This document shows, piece by piece, positions 7,319 to 17,657 of a stretch of DNA of 50,535 nt. Position numbers and translations under genes: made by a program. The DNA lies in contig CANJRV010000008.1 of the NCBI GenBank assembly GCA_947476825.1, positions 1-50,535 of the forward strand, read 5' to 3'. The notes beneath the pieces were generated by a model, which worked only from the letters and a program-made list of their open reading frames with translations, ran no database searches and was not told the DNA's origin. How positions within the stretch are numbered: position 1 is the first letter of the stretch; the number at the start of each line of letters is the position of its first letter. The DNA is from Bacteroidota bacterium (GTDB taxonomy: Bacteria > Bacteroidota > Bacteroidia > Chitinophagales > Chitinophagaceae).

Positions 7319-10300
7319 ATGATAAAAATGAGTAAAAAACAATATTGGAAAGGGCTTGAAGAAATTAACCCTTCATCACAATACAAAGAAGCAGTTTCAA
7401 ACGAGTTTCAAGAAGATTTGCCTTTTGCAGATGTGGAGAACATTGCCTTTGCAACTACTACTCGTCGTGACTTTTTGAAATACCTAGGCTTTAGTACTGT
7501 TGCTGCTACCATCGTAGCGAGTTGTGAAATGCCAGTACGAAATGCAATTCCTTATGCCATTAAGCCTGAAAATGTTACACCGGGTGTTCCATTAATGTAC
7601 GCGTCTACCTATGTAGATGGAGGAGAGGCTGTACCAGTATTGGTGCGCACTCGCGAAGGACGTCCTATAAAAATTGAAGGTAATTTTGATTCTACCTTAA
7701 CTGGCGGTGCTACTACTGCGCGTGTTCAAGGATCTGTTTTGGGTTTATATGATGCTGCTCGTTTGAAGCATCCAACTTTAGATAAACAAGAAGCAAGTTG
7801 GGAAGTAATTGATAGAACAGTAATGGATGCAATGACTGCAATGGGAAGTGCGCCATTATATATTGTTTCCTCTACATTAAACAGCGCATCTACAGAGCAA
7901 GCAATTGCACAATTCACACAAAAATATCCAAATGCAAAACATGTTATGTATGATGCAATGTCATACAGTGGTATGTTAGACGCTAATTTAAATTCATTTG
8001 GGAAACGAGCAATACCAGCTTATCGATTTGATAATGCTAAAGTTATTGTTAGTATCGGTGCTGATTTTTTAGGCACTTGGATTTCCCCGGAAATATTTGC
8101 AAAGCAATATAGTAAGACAAGAAAAATAAGTGCAAAAAATCCTGTTATGAGTCAACACTTTCAAGTTGAAGGTATGATGAGCTTGACAGGAAGTAGTGCA
8201 GATGAAAGAGCAACTTGTAAACCATCACAATATGGTGCAATTGCATTATCCATCTTGAATGCCTTAAACGGAACGGCATCTACTTTAGCGCCGAACTTGG
8301 CAGCCATGGTTACTAAAATTGCAACTAGTTTAAATGCTAACAAAGGCAGTGCTCTAGTAGTCTGTGGTAGCAATGATGTTCATGTACAAACCATAATCAA
8401 TGCCATTAACAATGCCATTGGTGCTTACGGTACAACCATTAATTTTGGTACAACTAATAATACAAAAAAAGGAAGTGACTCAGACATGAATGCATTTGCC
8501 GACGCATTAAAAGCTGGGCAAGTGGGTGGTGTGATGTTCCTAGATTGCAATCCAGTTTATGATAATGTAAACGGAAAAATAATCGCTGATAAAATAAGTG
8601 GTTTGAAATTATCTGTTTCATTCAATGATAGAAATGATGAAACTACTGCAATGTGTAAAATTGCTGCACCTACAAATCATTGGTTAGAAAGCTGGGGAGA
8701 TGCAGAATCACATACTGGTTATACATCATTTATGCAGCCAACTATTGCGCCTTTATTTAAAACACGACCTTTTGCCGAATCCTTATTAAAATGGAGTGGA
8801 CAGAATATAGCGCATGTTGATTTTGTTAAAAACTTCTGGCTCGCAAAATTGGGAACACAAGAGGCTTATGATAGTGCATTACAAAAAGGATTTATAGAAC
8901 CAGAAACTATGCCAATGGCTGGTGCAAGTTTTGCTGGAAATATGGCGGACGCAACAGCAAAAATTACAGCTACTAAATCCAGTGCATCAGGAGAACCAGA
9001 ATTAATTATTTATGAAAAAATAGGAGTCGGTCGTGGTGCATCATGGAGTAATAATCCATGGTTGCTTGAAATGCCTGATCCAATTAGTAAATGTACTTGG
9101 GACAATTATGTTTTGATGTCGCCTAATCGCTCAAAAGCTATGGGTGCAGAGTTAACAGATTTGAATGAAGTACAAAGAGATAAAAAAGTATTTTCAATAA
9201 AAGCAAACGGGCAAGATCTTAAATTACCTGTATTGGTTTTACCGGGAATGCATGATGATGTAATAGCAGTTGCAGTTGGTTATGGTAGAAGTGAAGGTGT
9301 TGGTAAGGCTGCTGCGAATGGTACTGATGTAACAGGTGTTAATGTGTATCCATTTGTTGCTAAAGATGAAACAGGTAATGCTTCTTTTTATGCATCCAAA
9401 GTAGAATTAGCGAATACTGGAAACACTTATCAGTTGGCTATTACTCAAACGCATCATAGCTATCAAAATGATAGACCAATTATTCATGAGTTTACCTTAG
9501 CGGCTTTCCAAAAAAATCCGAACGAATTATACAACGAACGCAAAGAAGAATTTGAACACTATACGCATAGCTTTGAAGATGGTGGACACAGTAGTGAACA
9601 CGGCGAAGTAGCTGCAAAAGCAGATGCCGAAACAGATGCTAAAGTGGAAATGACTAAGGCGGATGAAGATTGGCAAGAAGCTTACCGAAAAAATGGTACT
9701 TTATATCCTAATCACGAAAACTTAGGTTTGAAGTGGGGGATGAGTATTGACTTAAATACTTGTGTCGGTTGTGGATCATGCACTATTGCTTGTCAGGCAG
9801 AAAATAATGTTTCTGTTGTAGGTAAGGAGCAAGTATTATTAGCACACGAAATGCATTGGATAAGAATCGATCGATATTTTGCAGGAGATCCTAGTAAACC
9901 AGATTCTATTCAAACATTATTCCAACCCATGATATGTCAGCATTGCGATAATGCTCCTTGTGAGAATGTTTGTCCAGTAAATGCAACAAATCACAGTAGT
10001 GAAGGCATCAACCAAATGGCTTATAATAGATGTATTGGAACAAGATATTGCGCCAATAACTGTCCTTATAAAGTACGTCGTTTCAATTGGAGAGATTGGA
10101 ATGAAGCAGATTGTTTCGAAGACAATGCTTATACGGATGGCAAGCGTGATGATATGAATAACGATATTACACGTATGGTTTTAAATCCTGACGTGACTGT
10201 AAGAAGTCGTGGTGTAATGGAGAAATGTAGCTTCTGCGTGCAACGATTACAAGGTGCAAAAGCAACAGCGAAAAAACAAGGTCGTACATTAAAAGATGGT

Positions 10301-10546
10301 GAAGCAAGAACAGCATGTCAACAAGCTTGTCCTACAGATGCTATCGTATTTGGTAATGTAAATGATAAGGAAAGTGCAATTTATAAATTGCGCTACGAAG
10401 AACAGAAAGAGCGTGTATTCCATGTGTTGGAAGACATTCATACATTACCGAATGTAAACTATTTATCAAAAATCAGAAATGCAAATGTTTTACAAAGTGC
10501 TGATCCAGAAAAAGAGGAACACACTGCAAAAGCTGAGCATGCTTAA
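7319..10546 (+). CDS. actB: Alternative complex III subunit ActB, molybdopterin-like/iron-sulfur fusion
   Basis: 1075 residues. The N-terminal region has a Tat-like motif TTRRDFLKYLGF (arginines 49-50) followed by a lipobox-like VASC (Cys69). This suggests Tat export and possible lipid attachment. A large molybdopterin-oxidoreductase-like region (about 70-740) follows; in this family it is thought to carry no molybdenum cofactor. The C-terminal ferredoxin-like part has four cysteine clusters: CVGCGSCTIAC from about residue 815, CQHCDNAPCENVCP, CIGTRYCANNCP, and CSFCVQ...ACQQACP. It relays electrons from quinol to the ActA/ActE hemes. A second ATG at 7328 is possible. It sits between actA and actC on the same strand. 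Confidence 0.93.
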   Translation: MIKMSKKQYWKGLEEINPSSQYKEAVSNEFQEDLPFADVENIAFATTTRRDFLKYLGFSTVAATIVASCEMPVRNAIPYAIKPENVTPGVPLMYASTYVDGGEAVPVLVRTREGRPIKIEGNFDSTLTGGATTARVQGSVLGLYDAARLKHPTLDKQEASWEVIDRTVMDAMTAMGSAPLYIVSSTLNSASTEQAIAQFTQKYPNAKHVMYDAMSYSGMLDANLNSFGKRAIPAYRFDNAKVIVSIGADFLGTWISPEIFAKQYSKTRKISAKNPVMSQHFQVEGMMSLTGSSADERATCKPSQYGAIALSILNALNGTASTLAPNLAAMVTKIATSLNANKGSALVVCGSNDVHVQTIINAINNAIGAYGTTINFGTTNNTKKGSDSDMNAFADALKAGQVGGVMFLDCNPVYDNVNGKIIADKISGLKLSVSFNDRNDETTAMCKIAAPTNHWLESWGDAESHTGYTSFMQPTIAPLFKTRPFAESLLKWSGQNIAHVDFVKNFWLAKLGTQEAYDSALQKGFIEPETMPMAGASFAGNMADATAKITATKSSASGEPELIIYEKIGVGRGASWSNNPWLLEMPDPISKCTWDNYVLMSPNRSKAMGAELTDLNEVQRDKKVFSIKANGQDLKLPVLVLPGMHDDVIAVAVGYGRSEGVGKAAANGTDVTGVNVYPFVAKDETGNASFYASKVELANTGNTYQLAITQTHHSYQNDRPIIHEFTLAAFQKNPNELYNERKEEFEHYTHSFEDGGHSSEHGEVAAKADAETDAKVEMTKADEDWQEAYRKNGTLYPNHENLGLKWGMSIDLNTCVGCGSCTIACQAENNVSVVGKEQVLLAHEMHWIRIDRYFAGDPSKPDSIQTLFQPMICQHCDNAPCENVCPVNATNHSSEGINQMAYNRCIGTRYCANNCPYKVRRFNWRDWNEADCFEDNAYTDGKRDDMNNDITRMVLNPDVTVRSRGVMEKCSFCVQRLQGAKATAKKQGRTLKDGEARTACQQACPTDAIVFGNVNDKESAIYKLRYEEQKERVFHVLEDIHTLPNVNYLSKIRNANVLQSADPEKEEHTAKAEHA

Positions 10547-10606
10547 AATAAATTAATAAAATATTTAACCATTGATTGAAAAACTTTGGCAAAAAAATAA
10601 AGAGGT

Positions 10607-12037
10607 ATGCATTTAAAATACGAATCGGTTATAAGAGAACCCTTAGTAGACGGCAATAAAAGTTATCATCAGGTAACTGAAGATATATGTGCGACTATTG
10701 AGAATAAACCAACCAAACTTTGGACTATAGGCTTTTTGATCTCAGCTTCATTGCTAGCATTTGGCATGTTTAGTGTAACTTGGGAAGTGTATTGGGGAAC
10801 AGGGGTTTGGCATTTGAACAAAACTATTGGATGGGGATGGGATATTACCAACTTCGTTTGGTGGGTAGGTATTGGTCATGCTGGTACTTTAATCTCAGCT
10901 ATCTTACTACTTTTCCGACAAGGTTGGCGAACGGGTGTAAACCGTGCAGCAGAAGCGATGACCATTTTTGCGGTAATGTGCGCAGGTCAATTTCCAATTT
11001 GGCATATGGGTCGTGTTTGGGATGCTTTTTTTGTATTACCTTACGGAAATACAAGAGGTCCTTTATGGCCTAACTTTATTTCACCTTTACTTTGGGACGT
11101 ATTTGCAATTTCTACTTACTTTACTGTGTCATTGTTATTTTGGTATTCTGGTCTTATTCCTGATTTCGCAACTTTAAGAGATAGAGCGAAGACCAAATTT
11201 AGAAAAGCAGCTTATGGAGTCGTTTCCTTTGGATGGGCTGGTAGTGCAAAACATTGGCAACGTCATGAAATGTTATCTTTAGTATTAGCTGGTTTAAGTA
11301 CACCATTGGTATTATCTGTGCATACGATAGTATCCTTTGACTTCGCTACATCTATAGTACCAGGTTGGCATACAACAATTTTCCCGCCTTACTTCGTTGC
11401 GGGTGCTGTATTCTCTGGATTTGCAATGGTACAAACACTTTTGGTTATTACTCGTAAAGTATTGAATTTGCAGGAGTATATTACAATTGGTCATATTGAA
11501 GCAATGAATAAAGTTATTGTTTTAACTGGTTCTATTGTTGGTGTTGCTTATTTAACAGAATTATTTATCGCTTATTTCAGTGGTGTTCTTTGGGAGCAAG
11601 AAGCTTTCCGTTTACGTGTATTAGGACCATATTGGTGGGCTTATTGGGCAATGATGACTTGTAACGTAGTTTCGCCTCAGTTATTTTGGTTCAAAAAATT
11701 AAGACGTAATGTTTGGTTTACATTCTTCATGAGTATCATTGTAAATATTGGGATGTGGTTCGAGCGCTTTGTAATCATTATGGCATTACATCGTGATTAT
11801 TTGCCAAGTAGCTGGAGCTATTATACACCATCATGGACTGAAGTAGGATTCTATTTAGGCTCTTTTGGATTGTTCTTTACATGCTATTTCTTGTTTGCTA
11901 AATATTTTCCAGTTATTGCAATTGCTGAGATTAAATTTATATTGAAAACAAGTGGCGAGAACTATAAAAATAAAATGACGGAATATGAGGACCAGACGAA
12001 TGAACATTTTTTAGAAGAACAAACACATCATCATTAA
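10607..12037 (+). CDS. actC: Alternative complex III subunit ActC, NrfD/PsrC-like quinol-binding membrane protein
   Basis: 476 residues with about ten hydrophobic segments (for example WTIGFLISASLLAFGMF near residue 39). It resembles NrfD/PsrC membrane subunits. Recognisable family sequence includes TNFVWWVGIGHAGTLISAILLL, FPIWHMGRVWDAFF and VHTIVSFDFA. ActC binds quinol and anchors the iron-sulfur subunit ActB. The tail is hydrophilic and ends in His residues (EEQTHHH). It follows actB by 60 bp; the 117-bp gap to actD contains no visible signal. Confidence 0.93.
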   Translation: MHLKYESVIREPLVDGNKSYHQVTEDICATIENKPTKLWTIGFLISASLLAFGMFSVTWEVYWGTGVWHLNKTIGWGWDITNFVWWVGIGHAGTLISAILLLFRQGWRTGVNRAAEAMTIFAVMCAGQFPIWHMGRVWDAFFVLPYGNTRGPLWPNFISPLLWDVFAISTYFTVSLLFWYSGLIPDFATLRDRAKTKFRKAAYGVVSFGWAGSAKHWQRHEMLSLVLAGLSTPLVLSVHTIVSFDFATSIVPGWHTTIFPPYFVAGAVFSGFAMVQTLLVITRKVLNLQEYITIGHIEAMNKVIVLTGSIVGVAYLTELFIAYFSGVLWEQEAFRLRVLGPYWWAYWAMMTCNVVSPQLFWFKKLRRNVWFTFFMSIIVNIGMWFERFVIIMALHRDYLPSSWSYYTPSWTEVGFYLGSFGLFFTCYFLFAKYFPVIAIAEIKFILKTSGENYKNKMTEYEDQTNEHFLEEQTHHH

Positions 12038-12154
12038 TTTGTAGTATTGTTTAGATAATATAAAATAATGAATAAAAAATAAAAAGATAAATTGAATTTG
12101 GTTTTTGATCTTTTGAATCGGAATTAAATCAATGCAATATTTAAAATTAATAAA

Positions 12155-12736
12155 ATGAGTATTAAAAAATTTGCAGTAGCCGTTTATGATGATGAAGCAG
12201 TTTTATTTCCTGCCGTCAAAAAAGTGCGCGGTGCTGGATATAAAATTCATGATGTGTATACACCTTTTGCTGTGCATGGATTGGATGTTGCCTTAGGCGA
12301 GAAGGAGAGTGATTTACACATCGCTGGATTTATTTATGGTATAACAGGAACTTGCACAGCCCTTGGTTTTATGGGTTGGATATTTACTACAGATTGGCCT
12401 CAAAATTTTGGAGGTAAACCACATTTTCCATTGCCTGCATTTATTCCTATAACTTTTGAGCTTACCGTATTATTTGCTGCTGTAGGTATGGTACTTACTT
12501 TTTGCTATTTGAATCAAATTATGCCAGGTGTAAAGAAACATATTTTTCATCCAAGACAAACAGATGATAAATTTGTTTTAGTCATTGAAGTAAATGAGAA
12601 TACGGCAAAGGAAACTGAAACTTTTTTAAAGACCACAGGCGCGGAAGAAACAAACATACAAGTGGCAGAAGCAGATTGGTGGTTTGGCCGTTTTGACAAA
12701 AGAGAAGATTACGAAATTCAAGAACAATTAGCTTAA
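12155..12736 (+). CDS. actD: Alternative complex III subunit ActD (DUF3341)
   Basis: 193 residues. A soluble N-terminal part (FAVAVYDDEAVLFPAVKKVR, ending in HDVYTPFAVHGLD) is typical of DUF3341. Two transmembrane helices follow, near residues 59-80 and 103-123. It is a membrane subunit of alternative complex III that packs beside ActC/ActF. It ends 4 bp before actE, indicating co-translation. Confidence 0.92.
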   Translation: MSIKKFAVAVYDDEAVLFPAVKKVRGAGYKIHDVYTPFAVHGLDVALGEKESDLHIAGFIYGITGTCTALGFMGWIFTTDWPQNFGGKPHFPLPAFIPITFELTVLFAAVGMVLTFCYLNQIMPGVKKHIFHPRQTDDKFVLVIEVNENTAKETETFLKTTGAEETNIQVAEADWWFGRFDKREDYEIQEQLA

Positions 12737-12740
12737 GCAA

Positions 12741-13439
12741 ATGAATAAGATAACGATATACATTCTATTTGTATTGACTGCAACAGTCATTGTTTCCTGT
12801 AGTGAATACAGTAGAAAACCAGGCAGAACTTATGCACCAGATATGGTGTATTCTAGAGCAGTTGATTATTATAATGGCACTGCCAAAATAGATTCACAAC
12901 ATGGTACATATAATAAAATGCCAGTACCCGGAAGCATTGCTCGTGAGCAATCATTACCAGATCATATCGGTGAAAATGATACCTCATTAGCTAACGCGGC
13001 TACTTGTAAGTTTGAACTTAAAGAAAAAGATTTGACAGAAGGGAAAAGACTTTATTTAATTTATTGTGGTATTTGTCATGGAGAACAATTAGATGGTAAT
13101 GGTCCTTTATACAGTAGTGGTAAATTTGCAGCAATGCCAGCAAATTTGAAAAGTGGTGAAAAATATTTGAAAATGAGCCAAGGCAGAATTTACCATGCTA
13201 TTGTTTATGGTAAGAATGCAATGGGAGCCTATGCAAGTCAATTGGATACGAAGCAACGTTGGATGGTAGTGGCTTATATCAAAAAAGTGCAAAGTGAAAA
13301 TGGTGGTGAAGTTTTTTCAATGATCACAACAGAAGGAAGCGATTCAAGTGCAAAAGGCCCAATGACCAAATCAATTACGGTTGTTCCACCAGTAAATACT
13401 ACAGTAGCAAATACTGCTGATAAAAAGGACAAAAAATAA
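12741..13439 (+). CDS. actE: Alternative complex III subunit ActE, monoheme cytochrome c lipoprotein
   Basis: 232 residues. The N-terminal lipoprotein signal ends at Cys20 (TATVIVSC). One heme c site, CGICH, is at residues 109-113, followed by a class I cytochrome fold (MPANLKSGEKYLKM...GKNAMGAYASQL...RWMVVAYIKKVQ). ActE passes electrons from ActA towards cytochrome oxidase and is expected on the periplasmic side, held by lipid. The C-terminal ~40 residues are Ser/Thr/Lys-rich and low complexity. Confidence 0.92.
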   Translation: MNKITIYILFVLTATVIVSCSEYSRKPGRTYAPDMVYSRAVDYYNGTAKIDSQHGTYNKMPVPGSIAREQSLPDHIGENDTSLANAATCKFELKEKDLTEGKRLYLIYCGICHGEQLDGNGPLYSSGKFAAMPANLKSGEKYLKMSQGRIYHAIVYGKNAMGAYASQLDTKQRWMVVAYIKKVQSENGGEVFSMITTEGSDSSAKGPMTKSITVVPPVNTTVANTADKKDKK

Positions 13440-13467
13440 ATAGATTATTTATAAAATAAAGTAAGAA

Positions 13468-14682
13468 ATGTTGAATCAAGAATTTAAAGTACCCGCCAAA
13501 CTGAAGACCACTAGTCTAACATTGTTAGCTATAGGTATTGTTACCTTGTTAGCAGGTGTGTTTACATTATTAATGAGCCATGACCAAATGAGTCAGAATA
13601 GATTTTGGGCAGTATTGCTTCAAAATAGTGTTTTCTTTTTATTAATTTCATTAGCAAGTGTTTTTATACTAAGTGCTACTTCATTAGCACAAGGTGCTTG
13701 GATAGTTTCTTTCAGAAGAATACCTGAAGCAATTGGTAGTATTGTATGGGTAATGGCAATGATTGCCGGACTTGTATTATTAACTATAGTATGGACAAAT
13801 AACCACCACATTTATAAATGGCTAGAAGATGGTTATATAGTGCATAACAAATTGAATGCGTTGAAGAACTTTTTCTTAAATAGAAACTTTTTCACCATTT
13901 GGACTTTAATTGTTTTAGGACTATGGAGTTGGTTTGGGATTAAACTTCGTCAACTCTCAATCAAACAAGATTCAGATCCTAAAGGTTCAACAAAAACATA
14001 TTGGTTGAATTTTAATTATTCTGCTGGATTTATATTTGTGTTTGCATTGTCTCTAGCTTCTACTATTCCTTGGTTATGGATTATGAGTTTAGATGCACAT
14101 TGGTTTTCAACTATGTTTAGTTGGTACACTTTTGCAAGTTCTTTTGTGAGTGGCATGAGTATGATTATGTTGTGGATTTTGTATACTAAAAGACATGGTT
14201 ATTTAGGACATGTTAATGATGAGCATATTCACGATGTTGGTAAATTTATGTTTGCCTTTAGTATATTTTGGACTTACTTATGGTTCTCTCAATTCATGTT
14301 GATTTGGTACGCAAATATTCCAGAGGAAACTATTTATTTCAAAATACGTATGCATGGACCATATAAATTTTTCTATTGGATAAATATTATTTTGAATTTT
14401 GTATGCCCAATATTAATTCTTATGCCAAGACCGAATAAAAGAAATTATTTCGTAGTTACTTTGGTTGCTATAATTATTCTCACCGGGCATTGGATTGATT
14501 TTTATCAAATGGTAATGCCAGCAACAGTCGGTGAAAATTGGCATATCGGTTGGTTCGAAATAGGAATAGTTTGCGGTTTTATTGGATTAATAATTAGTTT
14601 AGTAAGTAACAAATTAACCAAAGCTCCCTTAGTGCCACAAAACAATCCATTATTAAAAGAAACGATCATTCATATAAGCTAA
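13468..14682 (+). CDS. actF: Alternative complex III subunit ActF, NrfD-like membrane protein
   Basis: 404 residues with about ten hydrophobic segments. It is the second NrfD-like subunit of the complex and is shorter than ActC. Features include SLDAHWFSTMFSWYTFASSFVSGM and the IWTYLWFSQFMLIWYANIPEE region, both typical of the quinol:cytochrome c oxidoreductase 'subunit 2' family. It lies 28 bp after actE and 13 bp before coxB, so complex III and the oxidase are probably transcribed together. Confidence 0.92.
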   Translation: MLNQEFKVPAKLKTTSLTLLAIGIVTLLAGVFTLLMSHDQMSQNRFWAVLLQNSVFFLLISLASVFILSATSLAQGAWIVSFRRIPEAIGSIVWVMAMIAGLVLLTIVWTNNHHIYKWLEDGYIVHNKLNALKNFFLNRNFFTIWTLIVLGLWSWFGIKLRQLSIKQDSDPKGSTKTYWLNFNYSAGFIFVFALSLASTIPWLWIMSLDAHWFSTMFSWYTFASSFVSGMSMIMLWILYTKRHGYLGHVNDEHIHDVGKFMFAFSIFWTYLWFSQFMLIWYANIPEETIYFKIRMHGPYKFFYWINIILNFVCPILILMPRPNKRNYFVVTLVAIIILTGHWIDFYQMVMPATVGENWHIGWFEIGIVCGFIGLIISLVSNKLTKAPLVPQNNPLLKETIIHIS

Positions 14683-14695
14683 AATAAAATTATTT

Positions 14696-15742
14696 ATGTC
14701 AGGATTAATGTTAGTATTTCTTGTTGTTTTAATATTTGTAGTGCTTTATCAAGTCGCTAGATCAAGCGAAATGGTTGCACAAATACAAGGTGAACAGCAA
14801 TTTGATAAGAAGAGAAATAAAATACTTGGGTTTTCCATGTTGATACTCATGATTGCTTTCTTTGTTGGAATAGTTTGGTGTCACGAATATATGTTGCCAT
14901 TAATGGGACCGGAAGCTGCATCTAATCATGGCGTGCAATATGACTTCATGTTTAAAGTTACTCTATGGGTAACTGGTATCGTATTCGTTCTGACTCAAGT
15001 ATTATTGTTTTGGTTTTGTTTCAAATACCAACGTAATGGTGATAAAGCACCTGTTTTCTTTGCACATAGTAATAAATTAGAATTAATTTGGACAACGGTA
15101 CCAGCCATTGCCATGGCTGTATTGGTTGCTATCGGTTTGAAAGCTTGGTTTACAATGACAGGTGAGGCACCGAAAGGGGCTATGCAAATTGAAATTGTTG
15201 GTAAACAATTCAATTGGATTTCTCGTTATCCTGGACCTGATGGTGAATTGGGAAAAAAGTATTTTTTGAATATCAATGATAAAGATAATTTACTTGGACA
15301 AGATTGGACAGACAAACGTAATATGGATGATATCATTATTCCAAATGGTGAATTGCGTTTAGTAAAGGATGTACCAGTAGAATTAATTATCGGTTCGCGC
15401 GATGTAATTCATGATGTAGGTCTTTCTCATTTTAGAATGAAAATGGATGCGGTACCAGGTATCACTTCTAGAATTTGGTTTACGCCAACTATTACTACTG
15501 CAGAAATGAAAAGGAAAACAGGAAATGAGAATTTTGTTTATGAATTATCTTGTGATCAAATGTGCGGTAAAGGGCATTATTCAATGCGTGCAGTAGTAGT
15601 GGTAGAAACACAAGCTGAACATGATAAGTGGTTGAAGGAACAAAAATCCTATTATGTACAAAATCATCCTGAGGAATTTCCTGCGGAAGCACCTATAGTT
15701 GCGCCAGTAGATTCTTCAAAAAAAATAACAATGAATAAATAA
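14696..15742 (+). CDS. coxB: Cytochrome c oxidase subunit II
   Basis: 348 residues. There are three hydrophobic segments: an extra N-terminal one at about residues 3-22, then about 46-65 and 84-106. A fourth follows near 134-150. The periplasmic cupredoxin domain has a full CuA site: His in DVIHDVGLSHF, then C286-x3-C290-x3-H294-x2-M297. It accepts electrons from cytochrome c or directly from ActA/ActE and delivers them to subunit I. No heme c is fused to it, unlike caa3 subunit II. It lies 7 bp before coxA. Confidence 0.95.
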   Translation: MSGLMLVFLVVLIFVVLYQVARSSEMVAQIQGEQQFDKKRNKILGFSMLILMIAFFVGIVWCHEYMLPLMGPEAASNHGVQYDFMFKVTLWVTGIVFVLTQVLLFWFCFKYQRNGDKAPVFFAHSNKLELIWTTVPAIAMAVLVAIGLKAWFTMTGEAPKGAMQIEIVGKQFNWISRYPGPDGELGKKYFLNINDKDNLLGQDWTDKRNMDDIIIPNGELRLVKDVPVELIIGSRDVIHDVGLSHFRMKMDAVPGITSRIWFTPTITTAEMKRKTGNENFVYELSCDQMCGKGHYSMRAVVVVETQAEHDKWLKEQKSYYVQNHPEEFPAEAPIVAPVDSSKKITMNK

Positions 15743-15749
15743 GTAAAAA

Positions 15750-17570
15750 ATGAGTAACGAAGCTGCTATACACACCGATGTTCATACACACGACAGTCAT
15801 GGTCATCATGATGATCATGCACATCATGAACACAAACAACATTTTATCACGAAGTATATATTTAGCCAAGACCATAAAATTATTTCTCGTCAGTTTTTGA
15901 TTACGGGTATTTTTTGGGCAATTGTTGGTGGATTAATGTCTGTCTTTTTTAGATTGCAACTAGGCTTTCCTGAACAAACGTTTAAAGTGCTTACTATGTT
16001 TTTAGGCGATTGGGCTCATGGTGGTAAGATGGATCCTGAAATGTACTATGGTTTGATAACTATTCATGGAACTGTACTTGTATTCTTTGTATTAACAGGA
16101 GGACTAAGCGGAACTTTCGCTAATTTTTTAATTCCTTTACAGATTGGAGCTCGTGATATGGCATCTCCTTTTTTAAATATGTTATCCTATTGGTTTTTTG
16201 CCATTGCAGGTGTAATTATGTTTAGTTCATTATTTATCACAACTGGTCCAGCATCGGGTGGATGGACCACTTACCCACCACTAAGCGCATTGAAAGAAGC
16301 TTCTATGGGTTCAGGATTAGGAATGGATTTGTGGTTAGTAAGTATGGCATTATTTGTTGTGTCGTCTTTGTTGGGTGGACTAAATTATATAGTTACTATT
16401 TTAAATATGCGTACTAAGGGAATGAGTATGACTCGTTTGCCTTTAACTATATGGGCTTTATTATTTACTGCTATTCTTGGCGTTCTTTCATTCCCTGTGC
16501 TATTATCAGCAGCTGTATTATTATTGTTTGACCGACATGCAGGAACTAGTTTCTATCTATCAGAAATTTATGTTGCTGGTAAGGCATTACCTAATGTAGG
16601 CGGATCGCCAATTTTATACCAACATCTATTTTGGTTCTTAGGTCATCCTGAAGTTTATATCATTATGTTACCAGCTATGGGTATGGCTTCTGAGATATTG
16701 GCTACACATTCTCGTAAACCTATCTTTGGTTATTTTGCTATGATATTATCTCTTATCGGAATTACTTTATTGGCATTCCTTGTATGGGCGCATCATATGT
16801 TTGTAACAGGTATGAGCCCTTTCTTAGGTGGTGTTTTTGTGCTTCTTACTTTGCTTATCGCGATACCATCGGCAGTAAAAGTTTTCAACTGGTTGACTAC
16901 AATTTGGAAAGGAAATATTAGATTTACTGTAGGCATGTGTTTCGCACTTGGATTTGTTTCCTTATTTATTTCTGGTGGATTGACTGGTTTATTTCTAGGG
17001 AATTCGGCTTTGGATATTCACTTGCATGATACTTACTTTGTAGTTGCACACTTTCATATTGTAATGGGTATTTCTGCATTCTTTGGTATGTTCGCAGGTA
17101 TTTACCATTGGTTCCCTAAGATGTACGGTCGATTTATGAATAATACAATGGGCTATATTCATTTCTTTATCACTTTTGTTGGTTCTTATGTCATATTTTG
17201 GCCTATGCATTATGAAGGTGTTGCTGGTATGCCACGTAGATACTATGATTTCTCGAATTGGGAATCATTCAAACAGTTTGGCGAATTAAATCAAATGATT
17301 AGTATAGCTGCTATCATTGTATTCATTGCCCAATTATTTTTCGTATTCAATTACTTTGTAAGTATTTGGAAAGGGAAAAAAGTTACAGATCCAAATCCTT
17401 GGCAATCAAATACATTAGAGTGGACCACGCCAATCAAACCTGGACACGGTAACTGGGATGGAGAGATTCCTGAAGTACATCGTTGGGCTTATGATTATAA
17501 AGACGATGGAAACGGTGGGGATTTTATACCACAGCATATTCCGCTCAAAGAGGGTGAGGAAAGCCACTAG
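15750..17570 (+). CDS. coxA: Cytochrome c oxidase subunit I
   Basis: 606 residues, heme-copper oxidase of the A type. The CuB/heme motifs are present: H299-P-E-V-Y303 and HLHDTYFVVAHFH (His424, 426, 434, 436). Twelve transmembrane segments are expected. The first ~30 residues are unusually His-rich (about a dozen His before residue 33), before the usual HKIISRQFLITGIFWAI start of helix I. It works with CoxB and alternative complex III as the oxygen-reducing proton pump. No coxC follows in the window. Confidence 0.96.
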   Translation: MSNEAAIHTDVHTHDSHGHHDDHAHHEHKQHFITKYIFSQDHKIISRQFLITGIFWAIVGGLMSVFFRLQLGFPEQTFKVLTMFLGDWAHGGKMDPEMYYGLITIHGTVLVFFVLTGGLSGTFANFLIPLQIGARDMASPFLNMLSYWFFAIAGVIMFSSLFITTGPASGGWTTYPPLSALKEASMGSGLGMDLWLVSMALFVVSSLLGGLNYIVTILNMRTKGMSMTRLPLTIWALLFTAILGVLSFPVLLSAAVLLLFDRHAGTSFYLSEIYVAGKALPNVGGSPILYQHLFWFLGHPEVYIIMLPAMGMASEILATHSRKPIFGYFAMILSLIGITLLAFLVWAHHMFVTGMSPFLGGVFVLLTLLIAIPSAVKVFNWLTTIWKGNIRFTVGMCFALGFVSLFISGGLTGLFLGNSALDIHLHDTYFVVAHFHIVMGISAFFGMFAGIYHWFPKMYGRFMNNTMGYIHFFITFVGSYVIFWPMHYEGVAGMPRRYYDFSNWESFKQFGELNQMISIAAIIVFIAQLFFVFNYFVSIWKGKKVTDPNPWQSNTLEWTTPIKPGHGNWDGEIPEVHRWAYDYKDDGNGGDFIPQHIPLKEGEESH

Positions 17571-17594
17571 ACTTTTTATTCATCGGCCAAAGGA

Positions 17595-17615
17595 CAAAAT
17601 GAAATTTTCATTTTG
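17595..17615. other. Perfect 21-bp palindrome between coxA and ctaB
   Basis: CAAAATGAAA (17595-17604), one central base, then TTTCATTTTG (17606-17615). It is too AT-rich and too tight-looped for a standard terminator. It could be a protein-binding site or a processing hairpin separating coxA from ctaB. Confidence 0.4.
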
Positions 17616-17657
17616 TATTTCGACATGATTTTACAATCAACTATTTTATCGTATACC

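Noticed and set aside
17613-17657. Longer N-terminus for heme O synthase from a TTG
   Set aside because: The added residues overlap the end of the palindrome and do not resemble the family; the ATG at 17658 fits.
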